DNA of 11,828 nucleotides, taken from the NCBI GenBank assembly GCA_002407865.1, contig DHPI01000040.1, positions 3,558 through 15,385 on the forward strand, in the 5' to 3' direction. This DNA comes from Spirochaetia bacterium UBA5368. GTDB lineage: Bacteria > Spirochaetota > UBA4802 > UBA5368. Shown one piece after another: positions 7,122 to 11,828 of the stretch (within the stretch, counting starts at the first letter, position 1; every line of letters begins with the position of its first letter). The notes beneath the pieces were generated by a model. It saw only the letters and a program-made list of their open reading frames with translations. It was not told the origin of the DNA and searched no databases. Position numbers and translations under genes: made by a program.

Positions 7122-8843
7122 CGCTATTGACGCAATATTCTTTTTTAAACGCTCGATGCGATAACTGATTGTCGCATCGAAAGACGGCGCCATGTCCGCA
7201 GACCGGCGCCGCGAGCCCGCATCCGCGTCGGGAAACGATTTTTTTGCCTTCGTTCCTTTCATAAAACCGTACCCGTACGCCTCACGCACTATTTCCTCAA
7301 GCTCGTTGTGAACCGCGGCGAGATTTCTTTCAAGATATTTTTCTGCGCCGCCGGGACGCAGCCTCTCCCTCGTAATCCGTATAAAATGATATCCTTCAAT
7401 CGCCATCCCGACAGCGGTGGAAAAATATTTCGGGCTGATGCGCGACGCGCGGAACAAGAACCTGAAATACTCCCTGCCATAATAGGAAAACCCCTGACGA
7501 AACAGCGACATACAAAGCGCCTTGATTTCGGCAAGCTTCACCGGCCGCCCGCGTGCGGACCTTACAGGGAGCCGTCCCAGCAGGTCGAGGCAGCGGTTGA
7601 AATAATTTTCCGGCGTATAAATTTCGCTCAACATCCTGTTGTATCCGGCAACCAGTTTTTCCGGCGGCATGGCGGGGATAAAGTTTAATTCAACGTTATG
7701 CGTATTGTTTCCGTCTGATTCGCGCACTATTCTTCCTTCCGCGTTCAAGCGGTGATACAGCCGCGTGTTCGGCAGCGCCATCAACAGCCCTATCATCGCG
7801 TTAGGAATTCCTGATTCGCGTATAAACCGCAACTGAATATCGAATACGTTTTCAGGGTCGGTATCGAAACCGACGATGAATCCCCCGGTTACTTCAATTC
7901 CCTTCCGCTGTATTCTGTGGATGCTGTCGATCAGGTCTTCTTTCAGGTTCTGTTTTTTTCCGGTCTGCGCAAGCGATTCCTTCACCGGCGTTTCTATGCC
8001 GATGAATGTCATGGTGAAATTCGCGTCGACCATGAGATCCATCAGTTCGTCATCCTGCGAAAGGTTGATGCTCGCTTCCGTTAAAAAATTGAACGGCATG
8101 CCGCGCTGGCGCTGCCAGGAAATCACTTCGCGCAACAGCTCTTTCACGTTCTTCGTGTTGCCGATAAAATTATCGTCCACAATGAAAACCGGCCCGCGAA
8201 ATCCGGTGCGGTACACGGCTTCAAGTTCGCTTACAAACTGCTGTGTCGTCTTTGTCCGCGGCATCCTTCCAAACAGCTCTATAATATCGCAGAATTCGCA
8301 ATTGAACGGACAGCCGCGCGAATACTGCAACGCCACCACTGAATATTTGCGTAAATCAATAAGGTCCAGACGTGGCGGCGGCGTCATGCATATATCCGGT
8401 TTTGTGTCATCACTGTATACATGGCCCGCGGCGCCCTTCCTGTAATCCGCGACAAAGAGGGGCAGCGTCACCTCCGCTTCGTTCAGCACGAAATGATCAA
8501 CGCCCGTGATTGAATCCCGGCACGATGTCGGATACGGCCCCCCCGCGACAACGGGCACGCCGCACCTGTTGCACATCCCGACAACATCCTCGAAGGATTG
8601 TTTCTGAACAAGCATGGCCGACACAAATACGATGTCGGATGCGCGAATGTCGTCTTCACACAGGGGATCGGTATTCATGTCGATAAGCCTGCATTCAAAA
8701 TCGTCGGGCAAAAGCGCGGCAACGGTAAGCAAACCCAGCGGCGGCAGCAACGCTTTTTTCCCTATGAACGACAGGGCGTATTTAAAGCTCCAGTAGGTGG
8801 TCGGTGTTTCAGGATACACCATCAATACTTTCGTCTTTTCCAT
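7113..8843 (-). CDS. B12-binding-type radical SAM protein with DUF4070-like C-terminus
   Basis: A 576-residue protein. The N-terminal Rossmann-like B12-binding-type domain (about 1-140) begins KVLMVYPETPTTYWSF and includes VVAGGPYPTS, but I do not see the DxHxxG cobalt-ligand motif. The radical SAM core (about 160-370) holds the iron-sulfur cysteines C178, C182 and C185 (GCPFNCEFC) and a VDDNFIGN strand. The C-terminal region (about 370-510) resembles DUF4070. This architecture is shared with HpnP, the hopanoid C-2 methylase, and with many uncharacterised relatives, so a methylase or other radical C-C chemistry on a lipid or natural product is possible. No hopanoid genes are nearby. The ATG at 8843 is chosen for GGAG 7 nt upstream; a start at 8891 adds a non-conserved 16 residues. 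The sigma operon follows after 86 bp. Confidence 0.88.
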   Translation of the reverse strand: MEKTKVLMVYPETPTTYWSFKYALSFIGKKALLPPLGLLTVAALLPDDFECRLIDMNTDPLCEDDIRASDIVFVSAMLVQKQSFEDVVGMCNRCGVPVVAGGPYPTSCRDSITGVDHFVLNEAEVTLPLFVADYRKGAAGHVYSDDTKPDICMTPPPRLDLIDLRKYSVVALQYSRGCPFNCEFCDIIELFGRMPRTKTTQQFVSELEAVYRTGFRGPVFIVDDNFIGNTKNVKELLREVISWQRQRGMPFNFLTEASINLSQDDELMDLMVDANFTMTFIGIETPVKESLAQTGKKQNLKEDLIDSIHRIQRKGIEVTGGFIVGFDTDPENVFDIQLRFIRESGIPNAMIGLLMALPNTRLYHRLNAEGRIVRESDGNNTHNVELNFIPAMPPEKLVAGYNRMLSEIYTPENYFNRCLDLLGRLPVRSARGRPVKLAEIKALCMSLFRQGFSYYGREYFRFLFRASRISPKYFSTAVGMAIEGYHFIRITRERLRPGGAEKYLERNLAAVHNELEEIVREAYGYGFMKGTKAKKSFPDADAGSRRRSADMAPSFDATISYRIERLKKNIASIAHQ

Positions 8844-8905
8844 ACGGCAACTCCACGGCCGCGCATTGTTACCGCCGTGTACCGCTTTCACCTGCGCGGC
8901 TTTAT

Positions 8906-8926
8906 TTTATACTTTACATACTTTAC
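8906..8926 (-). promoter_or_regulatory. Possible promoter and 9-bp tandem repeat before radical SAM gene
   Basis: About 60-80 bp upstream of the radical SAM start the minus strand has TATAAA (8906-8911), a fair -10, without a recognisable -35 at 16-18 nt. Overlapping it is a perfect 9-bp tandem repeat (ATACTTTAC on the plus strand, 8909-8917 and 8918-8926), which could be a pair of operator half-sites or chance. This A/T-rich island sits between G/C-rich sequence on both sides and is the most likely promoter region of the gene. Confidence 0.3.
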
Positions 8927-8972
8927 CGGAACAGACATGGGGCACTATCCGCGGGTTGCAAAAAAAAGAGGG

Positions 8973-9013
8973 AAAAATACAATAAGGCGGGAACCACTCC
9001 CGCCTTATTGTAT
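8973..9013 (-). terminator. Strong intrinsic terminator of the ilv operon
   Basis: The arms 8977-8992 and 8998-9013 pair perfectly over 16 bp (core AAGGCGGGA / TCCCGCCTT) around the 5-nt loop ACCAC. On the minus strand the hairpin is followed at once by a run of U (plus-strand AAAA at 8973-8976) and, after a few bases, a second U-rich run from the A-tract at 8960-8967. It starts 19 bp past the ilvC stop. The plus-strand side has no T-run, so it works in the minus direction only, and it shields the radical SAM gene from ilv transcription. Confidence 0.93.
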
Positions 9014-9031
9014 CATGCCAATGTAAATAAA

Positions 9032-10027
9032 TTACTTTGCGTCAATCCACTTCATCATTCTTCGAAGGTCCTTGCCAACCTTCTCGATAAGGTGTTCCTT
9101 GTTGGCCTTTCTCATCGCGTTAAAGTGCGGTCTGCCCGCGATGTTCTCGAGAATCCACTCGCGCGCAAACGTGCCGTTCTGGATTTCATCAAGCACCTTT
9201 TTCATCTCCTTTCGGGTATCCTCGTTGATGATGCGTTTGCCGACCTGGTAATCGCCATATTCCGCGGTATCAGACACCGAATACCGCATGTAATCCATGC
9301 CGCCCTGGTAGAACAGATCGACGATCAGCTTCATCTCGTGCATGCACTCGAAGTACGCAATCTCCGGCTGGTACCCCGCAGCGACAAGCGTATCGAATCC
9401 AGCCTTGATAAGCTCGGACACGCCGCCGCAAAGCACGCTCTGCTCGCCGAAAAGGTCGGTTTCCGTTTCTTCCTTGAATGTCGTTTCAATAACACCCGCC
9501 CTGGTTGCGCCGATACCCCGCGCATACGCAAGCGCCGTCTCCTTCGCCTTTCCCGATGCGTTGTTCTCTACCGCAATGAGGCACGGCACGCCGCCGCCCT
9601 TTACGTATTCACTGCGCACCAGGTGGCCCGGCCCCTTCGGCGCAACCATGATAACATCGGCGTCTTCGGGGGGAACAATCTGCCCGAAATGAATGTTGAA
9701 TCCGTGCGAAAATACGAGCGTTTTCCCCTTCTTCATGCAGGGCTTCACTTCACTTTCGTACAGCTTCGCCTGCACATGGTCCTGCGCGAGAATCTGAATA
9801 AGATCGGCCTTCTCGGCGGCTTCCCTCGCCGATATTGGCGTAAAATTATGCGACTGCGCCAGCTTATAATTATCCGTGCCCGGAAGTTCCGAAACCAGTA
9901 CTTTCAGTCCGCTGTCCCGCAGGTTCTGCGCCTGCGCATGCCCCTGACTTCCGTATCCAATAACCGCAATGGTTTTATTACTGAGTACGTTAAAATCCGC
10001 GTCGTTGTCATAATACATCTTCGCCAT
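9032..10027 (-). CDS. ilvC: Ketol-acid reductoisomerase, class I, probably NADH-preferring
   Basis: A 331-residue short-form (class I) enzyme that isomerises and reduces acetolactate or acetohydroxybutyrate, the second common step to valine, isoleucine and leucine. The N-terminal Rossmann domain has [17 protein letters not shown] (24-40). Catalytic residues are present: H108, K131, D191 and E195 (DLFGE), E227 and E231, and S252. The odd part is the loop after strand beta-2: residues 46-57 read [12 protein letters not shown] where typical NADPH enzymes have GLRKGSASWKKA. The phosphate-binding Arg, Lys and Ser positions are replaced, and E47 and D52 are acidic. Residues 79-86 (ILAQDHVQ) also depart from the usual LLPDEVQ. 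The ATG at 10027 has AAAGGAG 7 nt upstream. It follows ilvN by 23 bp and ends at a strong terminator. Confidence 0.96.
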   Translation of the reverse strand: MAKMYYDNDADFNVLSNKTIAVIGYGSQGHAQAQNLRDSGLKVLVSELPGTDNYKLAQSHNFTPISAREAAEKADLIQILAQDHVQAKLYESEVKPCMKKGKTLVFSHGFNIHFGQIVPPEDADVIMVAPKGPGHLVRSEYVKGGGVPCLIAVENNASGKAKETALAYARGIGATRAGVIETTFKEETETDLFGEQSVLCGGVSELIKAGFDTLVAAGYQPEIAYFECMHEMKLIVDLFYQGGMDYMRYSVSDTAEYGDYQVGKRIINEDTRKEMKKVLDEIQNGTFAREWILENIAGRPHFNAMRKANKEHLIEKVGKDLRRMMKWIDAK

Positions 10028-10050
10028 GATACTGCTCCTTTGTAGATTTT

Positions 10051-10524
10051 TTATTCTTTCATCATCGATATTCGGCCGGTACGTATGAGCTCTTTTATCG
10101 AATACGGTCGGATCAGCTCGATAAAGTTGTCAATTCTTTCCGGCTCGCCGGTTACCTCGATGGTAATCGTCTTCAACGATATGTCAACAATTTCCGCCTT
10201 GAAAATCTCGGCAAGCTGGTAAATCTCCGGCCTCCTGGCGGCCTGGGCGCTTAGTTTTACAAGCGCCAGCTCCCGGTTGACCGACGGATAATCTGAATGG
10301 TCCGACACCTTGATGACATCGATAAGCTTATTCAGTTGTTTTTTTACCTGCTCGATTATCCTATCATCGCCGCGCACGACAATCGTCATGACGGAAATTT
10401 CATTATCCTCCGTCTGGCTTACGGCAAGGGAATCGATATTATATCCCCGCGCGGAAAAAAGTCCCGCCACTCGCGCAAGCACCCCGGATTTATTCTCAAC
10501 TTTAACTGAAATAACGTGCCTCAT
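10051..10524 (-). CDS. ilvN: Acetohydroxyacid synthase small (regulatory) subunit
   Basis: A 157-residue regulatory subunit (IlvN/IlvH type) that activates the large subunit and confers feedback inhibition by valine. The N-terminal ACT domain (about 3-76) reads [20 protein letters not shown], followed by [12 protein letters not shown]. The second half (about 80-155) is the ALS small-subunit C-terminal domain, with LVKLSA and the [19 protein letters not shown] segment. Asn11, Gly14 and Asn29, positions where I recall E. coli IlvH changes relieving valine inhibition, are kept, so valine control is likely; the residue equal to Ala36 is Ser. The ATG overlaps the ilvB stop by 4 bp (ATGA), and GGGAG lies 5 nt upstream, so the subunits are made together. 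Confidence 0.95.
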   Translation of the reverse strand: MRHVISVKVENKSGVLARVAGLFSARGYNIDSLAVSQTEDNEISVMTIVVRGDDRIIEQVKKQLNKLIDVIKVSDHSDYPSVNRELALVKLSAQAARRPEIYQLAEIFKAEIVDISLKTITIEVTGEPERIDNFIELIRPYSIKELIRTGRISMMKE

Positions 10525-11828
10525 ACAAGCTCCCTCGTGATCGTATCTTTTATCGTTTTTCCGGCGGGCACCATCGGATAGACGTTTTCCTCGCGGTCCA
10601 CCTTGAAATCCAGTATCACCGGCCGTTCTGTTTCAGCAAGCGAGCGACGTATAGCCTCGTCCACATCACCCTTTTTTTCTATCCTGATGCCGAGTGCGCC
10701 ATAGGCCTCGGCGAGCTTGACGAAATCGGGCGCAAAATTAATACAGGTATACGAATATCGCTTCTCGTAAAAAAGCTGCTGCCACTGACGCACCATGCCG
10801 AGAAAACCGTTATTCAGGATGGCAATGACAATCGGCAGCCGGTGCTGTACGGCGACGATAAGCTCCTGTACATTCATCTGGATTGATCCGTCGCCCGCGA
10901 TATCGAACACCTTTTTATCGGGGCGGGCTATCTGCGCGCCGATTGCCGCGGGAAACCCGTATCCCATTGTGCCGAGGCCGCCCGACGTGATGAACGACCG
11001 CGGCTGCGTGTATTTGTAGAACTGCGCAGCCCACATCTGGTTTTGCCCTACCTCGGTGCAGATGATCGCGTCGCCGGCGGTGAGTTCATATATCCGTTCC
11101 ACGACATACTGCGGTTTAATCCTCGCGGGCGTGTCCTGATAGGTAAGCGGATTGTCGTGTTTCCATTTCTGCACGCTGTCGAGCCACTCGGAAATCTTCG
11201 GCGGCTGCACAATTTTATTGATCTCCTGCAGCACCTGTTTGCAGTCGCCGACGATGGGAACATCGACCTTCACGTTCTTGCTCACCGAGGAAGGATCGAT
11301 ATCGATATGGATCACCTTCGCTTCGGGAATAAACTCGGATATCTTTCCCGTCACGCGGTCGTCAAAACGCGCGCCGATTGCTATCAGAAGATCTGAATCG
11401 TGCACCGCCTGGTTCGCGTAACAGGTTCCGTGCATGCCAAGCATTTTCAGCGACAGCGGATCTGTTTCAGGATACATGCCAAGCCCCATGAGCGTGGTGG
11501 TGATGGGGATGCCGGTCTTTTTCACAAATTCGCGCAGCTCATGTGCGGCGTTTGAGATTATCACGCCGCCGCCCGCATAGATGACCGGGCGCTTTGCCGC
11601 TTCGATAAGCTTGCAGGCCTTGTTGATCTGCACGGGATGGCCGCGGTACACGGGTTTGTAGCTTCGCAGCGACACAGCATCGGGGTACTCGAATTTCGCC
11701 TCAGCCCTGGAAACGTCAACGGGAACGTCAATAACAACCGGTCCCGGCCGGCCTGTCGAGGCGATATAAAACGCCTCCTTGATAATACGGGCAAGGTCGT
11801 TGACATCCTGAACAAGATAGTTGTGCTT
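10521..11828 (-). CDS. ilvB: Acetohydroxyacid synthase large subunit, 5' end cut off
   Basis: The last 435 residues of the catalytic subunit, which uses thiamine diphosphate and FAD to condense two pyruvates, or pyruvate with 2-ketobutyrate. The frame is open from the window edge: its first residues KHNYLVQDVNDLARIIKEAF and the STGRPGPVVIDVPVDV stretch are typical IlvB, so the gene continues beyond 11828 and any start near 11675 is false. It has the central FAD-binding domain (GARFDDRVTGK) and the ThDP-binding domain, with GDGSIQMN, then VIAILNN. The MVRQWQ tryptophan, known in the family for 2-ketobutyrate preference and herbicide binding, is present. The end of the N-terminal domain is here, but the catalytic glutamate and most of that domain lie outside. 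The TGA stop overlaps the ilvN start. Promoter and any attenuator are outside the window. Confidence 0.96.
   Translation of the reverse strand, partial: KHNYLVQDVNDLARIIKEAFYIASTGRPGPVVIDVPVDVSRAEAKFEYPDAVSLRSYKPVYRGHPVQINKACKLIEAAKRPVIYAGGGVIISNAAHELREFVKKTGIPITTTLMGLGMYPETDPLSLKMLGMHGTCYANQAVHDSDLLIAIGARFDDRVTGKISEFIPEAKVIHIDIDPSSVSKNVKVDVPIVGDCKQVLQEINKIVQPPKISEWLDSVQKWKHDNPLTYQDTPARIKPQYVVERIYELTAGDAIICTEVGQNQMWAAQFYKYTQPRSFITSGGLGTMGYGFPAAIGAQIARPDKKVFDIAGDGSIQMNVQELIVAVQHRLPIVIAILNNGFLGMVRQWQQLFYEKRYSYTCINFAPDFVKLAEAYGALGIRIEKKGDVDEAIRRSLAETERPVILDFKVDREENVYPMVPAGKTIKDTITRELV

Noticed and set aside
8804..10045. A 413-codon open frame on the plus strand
   Set aside because: It lies antisense to ilvC and the radical SAM start; its translation is rich in His, Arg and Leu and matches no family.
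10521..11675. ilvB starting at a GTG near 11675
   Set aside because: The same frame is open to the window edge and encodes conserved IlvB sequence upstream, so the start lies outside the window.

Overview
The window (roughly half G+C by eye) carries nine recognisable protein genes in a compact bacterial chromosome segment. No RNA genes, insertion sequences, CRISPR arrays or phage genes were seen. The host is probably a Gram-negative bacterium: the transporter resembles YajR of enterobacteria, the deacetylase has an export signal, and the polymerase, ilv genes and ECF sigma factor look chromosomal. I cannot name the phylum securely; a spirochaete or a deltaproteobacterium-like lineage is only a guess.

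Left part, plus strand: a small HD-domain hydrolase (193-681) is followed by a YajR-like MFS transporter (about 776-1945). It converges, with a 10-bp gap, on a secreted polysaccharide deacetylase on the minus strand (1956-2777). A 202-bp divergent spacer then separates the deacetylase from polA.

Middle: polA (2980-5688, plus) encodes a complete three-domain DNA polymerase I with intact 5'-3' exonuclease, proofreading and polymerase residues. Its last 47 bp overlap, on the opposite strand, the end of an anti-sigma factor gene. That gene closes a tight minus-strand operon: three-helix membrane protein (6682-7026), ECF sigma factor (6117-6689), zinc-type anti-sigma factor (5642-6127). Each gene overlaps the next by 8-11 bp. 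Upstream on the same strand, after 86 bp, lies a B12-binding-type radical SAM protein with a DUF4070-like C-terminus (7113-8843), possibly read together with the sigma operon or controlled by it.

Right part, minus strand: an ilvB-ilvN-ilvC operon for branched-chain amino acid synthesis. ilvB is cut by the window edge, ilvB/ilvN overlap by ATGA, and ilvC follows after 23 bp and ends in a strong intrinsic terminator (16-bp perfect stem plus U-tract). Acetohydroxyacid synthase (IlvBN) feeds acetolactate or acetohydroxybutyrate to the reductoisomerase IlvC.

Most of the window is ordinary housekeeping content. The most testable oddity is the IlvC cofactor loop, which lacks the basic/serine residues that bind the NADPH 2'-phosphate and carries acidic ones, predicting NADH use. 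Second are the overlapping membrane protein/sigma/anti-sigma cassette and its antisense tail overlap with polA, and third the orphan radical SAM enzyme. I did not find convincing evidence for a wholly new system.
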